DNA of 64,000 bases from Chloroflexota bacterium. Its GTDB lineage: Bacteria; Chloroflexota; Anaerolineae; Aggregatilineales; Phototrophicaceae. Below are positions 17,321-27,293 of the stretch, piece after piece. The stretch lies in assembly GCA_013388735.1 (NCBI GenBank), contig JACAES010000075.1, positions 1 through 64,000 of the forward strand. Reading direction: 5' to 3'. Position 1 is the stretch's first letter, and the number at the start of each line of letters is the position of its first letter. The notes beneath the pieces were generated by a model, which was not told the origin of the DNA, did not search any database, and saw only the letters and a list, made by a program, of their open reading frames with translations. A program made the position numbers and the translations under genes.

Positions 17321-17836
17321 TCAGGGCGAGGCCGTCACCAGGGATTCGCGTATCTGCGTTTCCATACGCAGAATCAATTCGTTCTGAATGGCGATGACCT
17401 GCTCGATCTGGTCGTTCACTTCGGCAACGGTGTTACCCAGGTCGGGGCGGTCGCCGTTCACAACGGCCTGGAACGCCAGGACGGCTTTGTTCATCGCGTC
17501 ACTGAGCAGGATTTCGGCATCTACGGCGCAGTCGGGGGTGGTGGCCTGATGCGCCGAATCGCGCAGGGCGGCCATCGTAAAAACCGCTTCGCGCATGTCG
17601 GCGCGGTTCATCGCGGCGGCGTTGTTCATGGCCGCCAGGAAGTCGGTCGCCAGCCGGGTGGTCACTTGCAGCCACATCTCCAGTTCGCGGGTGGCGGTAC
17701 AGCTTCCCTGAAAAGTGATCTCTGAAGGCGGCATCAGGGTAACAGGTGGAGCCGGCGTAGGATTGCCGGTATCGCCAATCGCGCAGGCGGCCAGCAGGAG
17801 CGGCAGCAGCAGTGCGATCTTCTTGAGCCAGAACAT
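17321..17836 (-). CDS. hypothetical lipoprotein
   Basis: Lipobox-like MFWLKKIALLLPLLLAACAIG; helical remainder. Confidence 0.65.
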   Translation of the reverse strand: MFWLKKIALLLPLLLAACAIGDTGNPTPAPPVTLMPPSEITFQGSCTATRELEMWLQVTTRLATDFLAAMNNAAAMNRADMREAVFTMAALRDSAHQATTPDCAVDAEILLSDAMNKAVLAFQAVVNGDRPDLGNTVAEVNDQIEQVIAIQNELILRMETQIRESLVTASP

Positions 17837-17842
17837 GGACGA

Positions 17843-19588
17843 TCATCCTCCCGTGTTTTCCTCGACGGGCAGCACCCCCCCGACCGTGCAGGAGTTATAG
17901 CTGCTGCCGAGGATAACTACAAAATCAGCTTCGCGGTTGGGGTCTGGTTCGATGCGGACGTTTTCCGGCCTGACGTTGAGCGCCTGCACCAGGTCTGGCA
18001 GGCTGCTGCCTTTTGTCCGCCCGGTGTAATCAATCACGATGGTATCGGTATAGTTTGTATTGTCGGCCTGCCCGGCGGCGACGGCGTTAAAGCCATCCCA
18101 GGCCAGGCGCTCTGCCGCCACGCGATCCCAGTCGGCGCCGGTAGTGCCGTTGTAAACGGTGATCTGCTCCCCTTCCACGACGACCTGGCTGGTGGTAGGC
18201 GGCTGATAAAAATCGTCCAGAAGCTGCCGGATAGGTTCGTAATTGGGAAGCTGAACGAACTGACCATCGGGCGGCTGCCAGGGTGTGGTATGGTACAGGC
18301 GCGCCAAGGTGAACTGTTCCATATTGGCGGTGTCCAGGCTGAGCGCGATAGGCAGCAGGCTGAGCATGTCGTCAAAAGCGAGATTGGTCTGGACGACCTG
18401 CGTGGCCTGACTCCACAGTTCCGGGAATTTCGCAAGCTGGCCGGTATCCCGCGCCTTGCGCCAGATGGCGCGGAGAATCTGCTGCTGGCGGCGTCCCCGG
18501 TCAAAGTCGGAGCTGTTGTGGCGGGAACGCGCATACCACAGCGCGCCTTCGCCGTTCAGTTGATAGTAGCCGACCGGCAGGGTGTAATATCCCTGGTCGT
18601 CCGGTTCGGATGCCTGTTCCGGCGGCGCTGCGCCGATTAATTCGCGGTCTTGAATCGCGCAGTCTACCGCCACATCAATGCCGTCCAGTGTATCAATGAT
18701 TTCCTTAAAGCCGCTGAGGTTGACGATGGCGTAGTAGTGAATGTTGATGCCGAGGTTGTAGAGGAGCGTCTCGCGGATGAGGCCGAAGCCGCCGTCCGTC
18801 CAGCCAACCTGCTGGCCGCGCGTATAGGCCAGATTAAGGCGCTGCATCGTCCAGCCGGGGATATACACGTACAGGTCACGCGGCAGGCTGAGCATGGCGA
18901 CCGTGCCGGTGCTGCGGTTGATCGAAACGACGATCATCGTATCGGTGCGGTCAAAATTGTCACCGGTCAGTTCGCCGTCCGTACCGAGCAGCAGGATGTT
19001 AACCAGATCATATCCGTGCCGGTCAAGAGTGGGAACAATCGTCGGAATCGCGGTTGGCGCGGCGGCAGCGGCGGCGGGGTCAACGGTGCTGACGGGGATG
19101 AGCGTGGGCAGTGCGCGCGGCGTCTGCGTGGGCGCGGGTTCGGGCGTGAAGGCCGCTGTCGGCAGATCGGTTGGCGGTGGACTTGCCGTTTCGGTCGGCG
19201 AAGGCTCCGGCGCCGGCGTATTGGAGGGCGGCAGAATAATCGGCGCTTCGAGCGTATTGGTGGCGAAGGACTGCGCGACCAGCACAATCATATCGGCCCG
19301 CCGGCGCGTGCGGTCTACTGCCCCGGCGAGGGTGGGGGCCGGCGTGGGAGTCGCGGCGCTGACGTCGGTCGGTGTGTGCGTTACCAGAGTCGGCTGGATG
19401 GCCTCGGCGGTATCGGCGTACACCGCCTGCCGCTGACCGGCCTCGATCTGTTCATTAACCCGACGGACGACGGACTGCGCCGCGCCGTAACCAAACCAGA
19501 GAATGCCCAGGATAAAAAGGGCCGGCACCAGGCGAAATACGATAAACCCCGCAAACCGGCGCGCGCGGGATGGTTTTTTTGCCGTCAT
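17843..19588 (-). CDS. LCP family (LytR-CpsA-Psr) protein with LytR C-terminal domain
   Basis: NILLLGTDG...RTDTMIVVSINRSTGTVAMLSLPRDLYVYIPG...DGIDVAVDCAI...YARSRHNSSDFDRGRRQQQILRA. Confidence 0.92.
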   Translation of the reverse strand: MTAKKPSRARRFAGFIVFRLVPALFILGILWFGYGAAQSVVRRVNEQIEAGQRQAVYADTAEAIQPTLVTHTPTDVSAATPTPAPTLAGAVDRTRRRADMIVLVAQSFATNTLEAPIILPPSNTPAPEPSPTETASPPPTDLPTAAFTPEPAPTQTPRALPTLIPVSTVDPAAAAAAPTAIPTIVPTLDRHGYDLVNILLLGTDGELTGDNFDRTDTMIVVSINRSTGTVAMLSLPRDLYVYIPGWTMQRLNLAYTRGQQVGWTDGGFGLIRETLLYNLGINIHYYAIVNLSGFKEIIDTLDGIDVAVDCAIQDRELIGAAPPEQASEPDDQGYYTLPVGYYQLNGEGALWYARSRHNSSDFDRGRRQQQILRAIWRKARDTGQLAKFPELWSQATQVVQTNLAFDDMLSLLPIALSLDTANMEQFTLARLYHTTPWQPPDGQFVQLPNYEPIRQLLDDFYQPPTTSQVVVEGEQITVYNGTTGADWDRVAAERLAWDGFNAVAAGQADNTNYTDTIVIDYTGRTKGSSLPDLVQALNVRPENVRIEPDPNREADFVVILGSSYNSCTVGGVLPVEENTGG

Positions 19589-19653
19589 TCAACCTCTCCG
19601 TTGAAAGTTCAAAACGGAGCAAGTGTAACCGATTTAACCCGTTCACGCGATAG

Positions 19654-20694
19654 TCATTGGAAGATCACCGGGATAACGCAGGGTGTCTGGTGGGTGTCGC
19701 TGATGACGGTCAGCTTAATCCAGTGCAGTCCCGCTCCGAAGATGGTCGGGTCAATGGTTGCCAGATCGCCGCTGACGACCGGGGTCTCCGACCGGCTGAA
19801 GAAGTTGAACACGTCGGCAAAATCAGGACGCACTTCGATTTTATAGTAAATAAAGTTGTCGGCGGAGGCCGTCCCGCGCACCACAAAAACCCCGCTGATG
19901 CGCTGTCCGGGTACGAGGTTGGTGATCTGGGTGCTGGGGGCGGTGCATCCCTCGGCGGCCAGCGGTGGCCCAGGGGGCAGGGTGGGAGCGACTTCGACCG
20001 GGGTGCGCGGCACTAGGATTACCTGTCCAGCATAAATCTGGTTTACGTCCGGGAGGCAGTTGGCGCGCTGCAAGGCTGCCGCCGTGCTGCCGACATTACG
20101 CGCGATGGTGGAAAGCGTTTCGTTCTGACGAACTGTATAAGAGACCCAGCCCGGCTGAAGCGTGCAGACGACGGTCGGGATGCCAATCGGCGGCACAGCG
20201 GTGAGCGTGCCGGTTGGTGTAGGCCGGATGCCGGAAGTTTCGGTGGGTCGGGGCGTGTGGGTGGGTGTCGGCGAGGGCGTAAAGGTAGGGGAGGGGGTAT
20301 CGGTCGGCGTCCAGGTGGCACTAGGCGTGAATGTTGGCGTGCGTGATGACTTTGGCGAGGGTGTAAACGTAGGCGGCGGCGTGCGCGATGATGCAGCCGT
20401 TGGTCTCGTGGGCTGCTTGGTTGCGACAGTGGGCGATGTGTCGGTGGGCGGGGTGGTCACTAATGCAGGCGGCGCATCGGTAGGCTGCCCGGTTGCGCCA
20501 GCAGGCGGCGTGTCGGCGGGCGGGGTGGTTGGCGCCAGCGGCGTGTCGGTCACAGCTTGAGCCTGGCGCGTGGTGGTGATGTCGCCGGTTTCGACACCGG
20601 AAAGTGACAGGATGACCGCGAACATGATAACAAACGCCAGCACACCAACGGCGACAATGGCGACGATGACTTCGTTCCCAATATCGCGCTGCAT
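19654..20694 (-). CDS. membrane-anchored LysM protein with T/P-rich linker
   Basis: N-terminal TM; long TPTDTPSPTFTPSPTPTHTPRP linker; LysM WVSYTVRQNETLSTIARNVGSTAAALQRANCLPDVNQIYAGQVILVP. Confidence 0.85.
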   Translation of the reverse strand: MQRDIGNEVIVAIVAVGVLAFVIMFAVILSLSGVETGDITTTRQAQAVTDTPLAPTTPPADTPPAGATGQPTDAPPALVTTPPTDTSPTVATKQPTRPTAASSRTPPPTFTPSPKSSRTPTFTPSATWTPTDTPSPTFTPSPTPTHTPRPTETSGIRPTPTGTLTAVPPIGIPTVVCTLQPGWVSYTVRQNETLSTIARNVGSTAAALQRANCLPDVNQIYAGQVILVPRTPVEVAPTLPPGPPLAAEGCTAPSTQITNLVPGQRISGVFVVRGTASADNFIYYKIEVRPDFADVFNFFSRSETPVVSGDLATIDPTIFGAGLHWIKLTVISDTHQTPCVIPVIFQ

Positions 20695-20697
20695 GAT

Positions 20698-23600
20698 CTA
20701 TCCTTCGGTTTCCACTACCGGTATGATGGGAAGCGCGAAATAAAAGATGCTGCCGACATTTTCGCGCGTTTCCAGCCACAGCCCGCCGCCATGCGCCTCG
20801 GCCAGCGTTTTGGCGATGGACAGTCCCACGCCGGTATCGCCAAGTCCCTGGATGAGCGGGTTTTCCGCCTTATACTTGCGGGCAAAAACGCGGGGCAGGT
20901 CTTCCGCCGCGATGCCACCGCCGCGATCTTCAACCGATACCAGCAGGCTGTCGGCGGCTGAACTGAAATTGTGATTATTCGACAGCTTAACCTGCTGGCG
21001 ATGTGCCGTGATGTAAACCTGGCTGTCTGTTGGCGAGGCGAGATAAGCGTTGGTCAGCAGTTCGTTGATGATCTGGCTGACGGCGTCGCGGTCTGCGCGC
21101 ACCTTCGGGATACTGTCATCCAGGTTCAGGTGGACGGTCAGCCCTTTTTCCCGGAACTGGTGGGTCGAATTGGTGATCGCTTCTTCGATCAAGTCCACTA
21201 TGCTGAGGGGTTCAGGCGTGAGCGTGAAACGGTCGTTGTCAATGGCGGCGATGCGGGTGACATCATCCAGCATGAAGGTCAGGCGGGATACATTGGCCGC
21301 GATACGCTGCAAAAACTTGCGCTGCATTTCCCCCAGGATGCCGGCTGCCTCGTCGAGCAGCAGATCAATATAACCGACAATCGAGGTCATAGGCGTGCGG
21401 AATTCCTGCACCATACTCAGGATGATGTCAGGGTTGTAATCTTTGCTTTCAATCACATCACCATCACCGCCGGCGGCAGGCGACTGGAGCAGGCTGATCT
21501 GGTTTTGCAGGGTAGCGATGGTCGTCCTGGACTCATTCAGCTCGCGTTCCAGGTGATTGCGCTGCTCGGTGACTTCTTCGATCATGCGGGTCAGTGAGCC
21601 AACGCCGTCTTCGCCAAGCTGCTGGAGCCGGTCGCGCTGGCCTTCCAGCCGCGCCAGCAGTTGATCGCGGTCAATTTCCAGGGCCTTTTTCTCGGCCAGC
21701 AGCCGGTCACGCAGGCTGATGAGGTCGCTGCGTTCATCGGCCAACTGCTGAAGTTGGGAGCGCAGCCGGGCCTGCTCCTGGCGCGATTCCTCTGCCTCGA
21801 TCTGAAAGGCGGATGCTTCGGCCAGCAGCCGTGCGCGCTGCTGTTTGATCGCATCGTGTTTGGCAGCCAGTTCGTCCCGTTCCCCGCGCAGTTGGTCGCG
21901 GTATTTGATGGCTGCTTCACGATCTGCCGCCAGATGTTTGATCTCGTTTTGCAGGGCTTCGATGCGGGCTTCGCGCTCCTTTTCCTGTTCGATGCGGCTC
22001 TCAAGCTGCCGTCGTTCGTTCAGCAGGGCGTTGCGCTCCAGCGTCAGACTATCCAGTTTGGCTTGCAACAGGGCGCGCTGTTCTGTTAGCTGGCCGACCA
22101 TCTGAAGCAGGCCGGCGGCACCGTTTTCGACGCCAAGCGCGCGGAGCTGACCTTCGATGTCGTTGAGCCTGGCCCGCAACTGCTCGTGTTCGACTTCCAG
22201 TTGGGCTTTTTCCTGGCTCATATGCTCGATGAGTTCCTGCACCATCTGCGGCGCGGCGAACCGGTCACTGTGACGGATTTCATCAAGCTGCGCTTGCAGG
22301 CGGTCGCGTTGGGCAACGAGTTCGGCTTTTTCGCGGCTTAACACTTCGATCATGGTTTTAAAGACATTTTCGTCGCTGGAAGCGGTCGCGCCGACCAATG
22401 TCGTTTCCGCCTCTTTGAGCCGCGCCGCCAGTTGGTCGCGTTCTTCGCGCAGGCGCTGCTGCTCGTCGTTGAGTGCCAGCAATCGCTGCGAGACGGACAG
22501 CCCTTCTTCGGTATCGCCCAGGGCGGTCGAAACGCGGCTGCGTTCACGATCCAGCGCGACTTTCATCTCCATCACCTGGCGGCTGAGTTCCTTGACCTGT
22601 TCGCGGGAAAGCTGGAGACTGGCCTGTAATTCCTGCCGCGCCGTTAGCACGTCGGTGTCTGCGATCTGGTCGAGCGGTACACCCTTCACCAGGGCTTCGA
22701 TGGCGCGTTCTTCGGCCTTCTGGCGGGCGTCCCTGGCGGCGAAACTGAGCGCCAGCAGATTGCCGGCGATAATGCCGATGCCTTTCAACAGTTCGCGTTC
22801 GGTTTCTTCAAGTTCGCGCCCGGCATACGGCAGGCCGATCATCAGGACTGCGACCAGTTCCCGGCCACTGAGCAGCGGTTGAAAATAGGTCGGGCCAACG
22901 ACTTCAACATCCAGGCGATTGTACAGGTCGCGCAGTTCCTCAATATTGCGGTCAGGGAAAAGCGGGCGCTGCAACTGCCGCTCAACCGCGTTCACCAGTG
23001 TGGGTTGGTTTTCCAGGTTCAGCGCAACGCCGTTTAAGGGGCGCTGGTTGACGCGATCAAAGGCGGCGATGATGTCGGCATAGTTCGCGTCCTGGAAGGT
23101 GAGGACTGCGCCGATGTCGGCTTTGAGTACCTCTACCCCAGCGGTAATCACACGCTGCGGAATATCTGCCGGGGTGGCTTCTTCCAGGATCAGACCCAGC
23201 GTGCGCAGCAGTTGAACCGAGTCGCGCTGGATGGGAGAGAGCGTCGGCGCGACGCCGGAAGGGGGCAAGATACCGGCTTCGGGAGTGGTCGCCGGGGGAG
23301 CTTCGTCGCGTGTTTCCGTAGGCGCGGCGGCTTCCGGCCAGTATGCGCCGGATTGCGGGACGATTTCGCCCTGAAGGTTGTTGACAACCACGCGGAACAG
23401 GATGGCCGGCAGAATCGGCAGCGCAGCCACAAACGCCAGTCGGGCGACTCCTACATCATTGCCGAAAAGCGCGCCCTGCATCGTCTGGATGAGGGCGGCG
23501 CCGTAACCCAGCAGCAGGACGGCAAAAAAGATCAGTTTCAACGGTGCGTCGCTGATGAGCTTGAAGTAGACCAGAACCAGCACAATCCCCAGTGCTGACA

Positions 23601-24090
23601 GCACGACCGGAATGAACGTCCAGGCGATGCCGTAGATGCTCAGGTTGAAGTCGGTTTGGTCGGCTATGCCTGTCCATGCCGACCCGGTGATAACATAACC
23701 GATGGCACAAACCAGCAGCAGGAGCAGCAGAATGATATTCGCGCTGCGTCCCCAGCGGTCATGGTCTGCCGATAGAAAGACCCACCCGATGAGCAGAATC
23801 ATGACGACGCTCGATGCGCGCTCCAGGGGAGGCAGGATGGCCGATGCATCCTGTTCAGCCAGGATGGCGAACAGCGCGCCCAGCATGATGACGATCCAGG
23901 CCAGGAACGCGCCGCCCGTCGCCAGTGCATAACGGCGCGAGACACGATTGTGTGGGCTGCGCAGCCGTTCCCCGACCGCCATCAGCAGGCTGGTCAGGCA
24001 GATGGCGACGATGGCGAGAAAGTAGATCAGGTCGCCCGGTGGGCGGACGAAAATTTCCAGGAAATCAATGGGTGTTTGGAACAAGGCCAC
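20698..24090 (-). CDS. histidine-kinase-like protein: multi-TM N-terminus, GAF-like domain, very long coiled coil, HisKA-like/HATPase domains; H-box His replaced by Gln
   Basis: LSMVQEFRTPMTSIVGYIDLLLDE; HATPase motifs INELLTNAYLA, VEDRGGGIA, GLGDTGVGLSIAKTLAEAHGG. Confidence 0.88.
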   Translation of the reverse strand: MALFQTPIDFLEIFVRPPGDLIYFLAIVAICLTSLLMAVGERLRSPHNRVSRRYALATGGAFLAWIVIMLGALFAILAEQDASAILPPLERASSVVMILLIGWVFLSADHDRWGRSANIILLLLLLVCAIGYVITGSAWTGIADQTDFNLSIYGIAWTFIPVVLSALGIVLVLVYFKLISDAPLKLIFFAVLLLGYGAALIQTMQGALFGNDVGVARLAFVAALPILPAILFRVVVNNLQGEIVPQSGAYWPEAAAPTETRDEAPPATTPEAGILPPSGVAPTLSPIQRDSVQLLRTLGLILEEATPADIPQRVITAGVEVLKADIGAVLTFQDANYADIIAAFDRVNQRPLNGVALNLENQPTLVNAVERQLQRPLFPDRNIEELRDLYNRLDVEVVGPTYFQPLLSGRELVAVLMIGLPYAGRELEETERELLKGIGIIAGNLLALSFAARDARQKAEERAIEALVKGVPLDQIADTDVLTARQELQASLQLSREQVKELSRQVMEMKVALDRERSRVSTALGDTEEGLSVSQRLLALNDEQQRLREERDQLAARLKEAETTLVGATASSDENVFKTMIEVLSREKAELVAQRDRLQAQLDEIRHSDRFAAPQMVQELIEHMSQEKAQLEVEHEQLRARLNDIEGQLRALGVENGAAGLLQMVGQLTEQRALLQAKLDSLTLERNALLNERRQLESRIEQEKEREARIEALQNEIKHLAADREAAIKYRDQLRGERDELAAKHDAIKQQRARLLAEASAFQIEAEESRQEQARLRSQLQQLADERSDLISLRDRLLAEKKALEIDRDQLLARLEGQRDRLQQLGEDGVGSLTRMIEEVTEQRNHLERELNESRTTIATLQNQISLLQSPAAGGDGDVIESKDYNPDIILSMVQEFRTPMTSIVGYIDLLLDEAAGILGEMQRKFLQRIAANVSRLTFMLDDVTRIAAIDNDRFTLTPEPLSIVDLIEEAITNSTHQFREKGLTVHLNLDDSIPKVRADRDAVSQIINELLTNAYLASPTDSQVYITAHRQQVKLSNNHNFSSAADSLLVSVEDRGGGIAAEDLPRVFARKYKAENPLIQGLGDTGVGLSIAKTLAEAHGGGLWLETRENVGSIFYFALPIIPVVETEG

Positions 24091-24192
24091 AACCCTGAAC
24101 GAACTTATAACAATCTGGATACCTGTTTAGAGTATAGCATAATCAAACAGACGTGCTTAAAGCGGTTTGTTTATTTAAACGTTGGGCGGGCG

Positions 24193-24221
24193 TTGACGAT
24201 GCGGCGCGCCTTCGTTAAACT
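24193..24221 (+). promoter_or_regulatory. putative promoter for NUDIX/serine hydrolase genes
   Basis: TTGACG-N17-TAAACT. Confidence 0.45.
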
Positions 24222-24263
24222 ACTTAGCGGGGGCCGGGCTGCCCCCGTCGGTGTTTATGGCCG

Positions 24264-24749
24264 GTGGTGATGTTTATGATGCGTCATCTGGCGACGTTTC
24301 TGCAAAAAGCGCCCTGGATGGTTTCAATGGCACGCGGGTTCTGGCGGCTGCGCCAACCCAAGTTTTCGGCGGGCGTGGTCGGTGTGGTTTTTAACGCGCA
24401 AGGGCAGGTTTTGCTGGTCGAGCATGTGTTTCATCCCTATGCGCCCTGGGGGCTGCCCGGCGGTTGGGTAGACCGGAACGAAAGCCCCGCCGAAACCGTC
24501 CGGCGTGAACTGCGCGAAGAACTGAATCTGGCGATCAGGGTCGGGCCGATTCTGATGGCCGAGATTGGCTACGGCAATCATCTCGACCTGGCCTACCTGT
24601 GTTATGCAGAAGGTTTGATCGGCGCGCTAAGCCGGGAACTGCTGGCCTTTGACTGGTACAACGTAAACAAACTCCCGAAACTCCAGCCCTTCCACCATCG
24701 GGCGATTGTGCAGGCTGTAAGCATGTCGGAAACGGCCGTTAAACTATGA
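24264..24749 (+). CDS. NUDIX hydrolase (start uncertain)
   Basis: GLPGGWVDRNESPAETVRRELREELNL Nudix box. Confidence 0.88.
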   Translation: MVMFMMRHLATFLQKAPWMVSMARGFWRLRQPKFSAGVVGVVFNAQGQVLLVEHVFHPYAPWGLPGGWVDRNESPAETVRRELREELNLAIRVGPILMAEIGYGNHLDLAYLCYAEGLIGALSRELLAFDWYNVNKLPKLQPFHHRAIVQAVSMSETAVKL

Positions 24750-26383
24750 CAGTAACCGGATTGGGGACTAAACGCCGCCGGCGCTCGCTGCCAATCGTGC
24801 AGGTTTTGTCGGTCTTGATGCTGCTGGCGGCGGTTGCTTTATTCGTGCTGGAACTGGTGCAGTTCAGCCGAGGGCAGGAGCGCTTACCCGCCGACGTGTC
24901 GGTCGCGGGCATCCCGGTGGGGGGACTGCTGCCGGCGGAAGCGGTCGCGCAGTGGGAGCAGGCCTACAGCCAGCCGGTCGTGATGTATTATGCCGGTTCG
25001 CCGATTGTTCTCGACCCTGCGGCAGTGGGGTTTCGCACCAACCGCGAGACGATGCTGGCATCGGCGCGGGCCGCCACCGAATTTGAGGCGGCCTTCTGGT
25101 CGCGCTTCGTTAATTATTTGATCGGGCGCGACACGCAGGAAACCATCAATGTGCCGCTGTCGGCGGAGTACCAGCGCAATTTGCTCGATCAGTTTTTGCG
25201 GGAGATCGCCCGGCGTTATGACCGACCACCGGGGTCGGCGGATTTTAACCTCGACACACTGACCATTCGCGGCGGCTCGGAAGGTTATGAACTGGATATC
25301 CCGGCGGCGCTGCCGCTGGTTGAGGCGGCCCTCTACAGCCCGGACAACCGCTCGGTGAATTTACCGGTGCGCACTTCCAGCGCCAATGTTGGCAACATTG
25401 ATACCCTGCGCGACATGATAATCGCCTATCTGAATTCGCAAGGCTTTATCTATGATGGGCAGACGACGGTCGCTTCGGTATTCATCCTGGATTTACTGAC
25501 CGGGGAAGAAGTGAATATCCTGGGTGATGTGGCGTTCTCGGCGGCCAGCACCATGAAAGTGCCGATTCTGATTGATTATTTTCGGCATCTGTGGTTTCCC
25601 GCGCCGAACGATGAAGCCTGGCTGATGGCGAACTCGCTGCTGTGCAGCAATAACTCATCCTCGAACCTGCTGATGCAGATCATTGGAGAGCGCGTTACCG
25701 GCCAGCAGGACATTTTCGCGGGCATCGCCGATGTGACCGAAACGGCGCGCTATCTGGGGGCGCGCAATACCTATATCACCGCGCCGTTTGACCTGGGCAT
25801 CGAAGGGCAGCAGCTTGGCTCGATACCCGCGCCGCTGACCGCGCCTAACGCCAGCTATAACACTGCGCCCGACCCGTATAATCAGACGACGGCGGAAGAC
25901 ATGGGGACGCTGTTCGGCATGATTTACGACTGTGCGAACTATGGTTCGGGGCTGGTAGCGGCTTTCCCCGACGGCGAGTATACGCAGGACGAGTGCCGGC
26001 AGATGCTTGAGTTAATGAGCGCCAACGACCTGCTGCGCCTGCTGCAAGGCGGCATCCCTGAAGGCGTGCGGATTTCTCATAAAAACGGCTGGGTCAGCGA
26101 TACGAGCGGCGATGCCGGCATCGTTTTTTCGCCCAATGGCCGCCATTACATCATCGCCGTTTACCTGTGGGAACAAACCGAATTTCAGGATTATACGCGG
26201 TTGTGGCCGTTGGTCGAAGGTATTTCCCGCGCGGCGTGGAACTACTTCAACCCGGAAAACCCGCTGATCGCGCCCCGTACCGATCTGCCGGAGACGGCGC
26301 AGGAGTGCGCCAATTTTCTGCCGCCGCAGGACCAGCTTGACCTGAACAACATCAACGGCTGGCGCGAGTCCGCCGGTTCTTAG
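24746..26383 (+). CDS. serine hydrolase, class A beta-lactamase-like fold, membrane anchored
   Basis: N-terminal TM; SxxK AASTMKVPILIDYF; SNNSSSNLLMQIIGE; SHKNGWVSDTSGDAGIV. Confidence 0.82.
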   Translation: MTVTGLGTKRRRRSLPIVQVLSVLMLLAAVALFVLELVQFSRGQERLPADVSVAGIPVGGLLPAEAVAQWEQAYSQPVVMYYAGSPIVLDPAAVGFRTNRETMLASARAATEFEAAFWSRFVNYLIGRDTQETINVPLSAEYQRNLLDQFLREIARRYDRPPGSADFNLDTLTIRGGSEGYELDIPAALPLVEAALYSPDNRSVNLPVRTSSANVGNIDTLRDMIIAYLNSQGFIYDGQTTVASVFILDLLTGEEVNILGDVAFSAASTMKVPILIDYFRHLWFPAPNDEAWLMANSLLCSNNSSSNLLMQIIGERVTGQQDIFAGIADVTETARYLGARNTYITAPFDLGIEGQQLGSIPAPLTAPNASYNTAPDPYNQTTAEDMGTLFGMIYDCANYGSGLVAAFPDGEYTQDECRQMLELMSANDLLRLLQGGIPEGVRISHKNGWVSDTSGDAGIVFSPNGRHYIIAVYLWEQTEFQDYTRLWPLVEGISRAAWNYFNPENPLIAPRTDLPETAQECANFLPPQDQLDLNNINGWRESAGS

Positions 26384-26808
26384 GCGGAGGGCAGTCGTTT
26401 GACCAGCGCCAGGCGATTGCGTCCCTGTTCGCGGCTGTACGAAACCTCGTCCATCAGCTTTTTGATGAAGTGGATTCCCCATCCACCGCCGGTGCGCTGT
26501 TCCAGCGGCGCGGTAGGGTCGGGGTCAGGCAGGCTGAGGGGATTAAAAGCCGGGCCGTCGTCGAGGATGATGATGGTAAAACGACCGGCAGCGACCTGAC
26601 AAACGATGTCTATGATCTGGTGATTGCCCCGCATCTGATAAGCGTGTTCAACAATATTGGTGCAGGCTTCATCTACCGCCAACTGGCAGTGATAAACGGC
26701 GTGTTCGTCGAGTCCGGCGCGGCCTGCCGCCTCGGCGACAAACCGGCAGGCGACCGGCACCTGGTGGGGTACGGCTGCTATGCGCAGATGGGTTTCTTTT
26801 GCATACAT
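26380..26808 (-). CDS. anti-sigma regulatory factor (RsbW-like HATPase)
   Basis: HCQLAVDEACTNIVEHAY...IIILDDGPAFNP...GGWGIHFIKKLMDEVSYS. Confidence 0.88.
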   Translation of the reverse strand: MYAKETHLRIAAVPHQVPVACRFVAEAAGRAGLDEHAVYHCQLAVDEACTNIVEHAYQMRGNHQIIDIVCQVAAGRFTIIILDDGPAFNPLSLPDPDPTAPLEQRTGGGWGIHFIKKLMDEVSYSREQGRNRLALVKRLPSA

Positions 26809-26828
26809 GACCGGGCCACCCGGCGATT

Positions 26829-27158
26829 TTAATAGCTGCCGACAGCAGCAACCTGGTCAGGATAGATTTGAAAGATGCTATCCAGGCCGGCCATCTCCAG
26901 CACTTCCTGAACGCGCGGGGAAGGCTGCGCCAGCCGCAGATCGCCGCTGCCGCGCACTTTCTTAAGCGCCGAGACGATCTCCCGAAGTCCGGCGCTGCTC
27001 ATATAATCCACCTGGGCGAGATCAAGGACGATCTGGATATGCCCTTTATCTATCTCGCCAAGCAGCGCCTCGCCAAATTCGTGCGCGTTGGTGCTGTCAA
27101 TCCGTCCGCTGACTTCGATCAAGGTGACGTGGTTCTGGGCGGAAATGTTGATGTTCAT
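26829..27158 (-). CDS. STAS domain anti-sigma factor antagonist
   Basis: MNINISAQNHVTLIEVSGRIDSTNAHEFGEAL...IVLDLAQVDYMSSAGLREIVSA. Confidence 0.9.
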   Translation of the reverse strand: MNINISAQNHVTLIEVSGRIDSTNAHEFGEALLGEIDKGHIQIVLDLAQVDYMSSAGLREIVSALKKVRGSGDLRLAQPSPRVQEVLEMAGLDSIFQIYPDQVAAVGSY

Positions 27159-27293
27159 GGAAACCTCCGGGCTGGAAACCACCCGGTTTTGACGGGTGGT
27201 CTTTGGTTTTGCGACTTCTGGATATTGTAGAGAGTATATCATAACAGGCGCAGGTTCAGCAGGGCAGGCGCGCCGGCTTTTCGAGGCAGATAT

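Noticed and set aside
20198-20560. T/P/S-rich repetitive DNA in the LysM gene as a tandem-repeat or CRISPR-like array
   Set aside because: Degenerate codon repeats of a proline/threonine linker; no conserved repeat-spacer structure.
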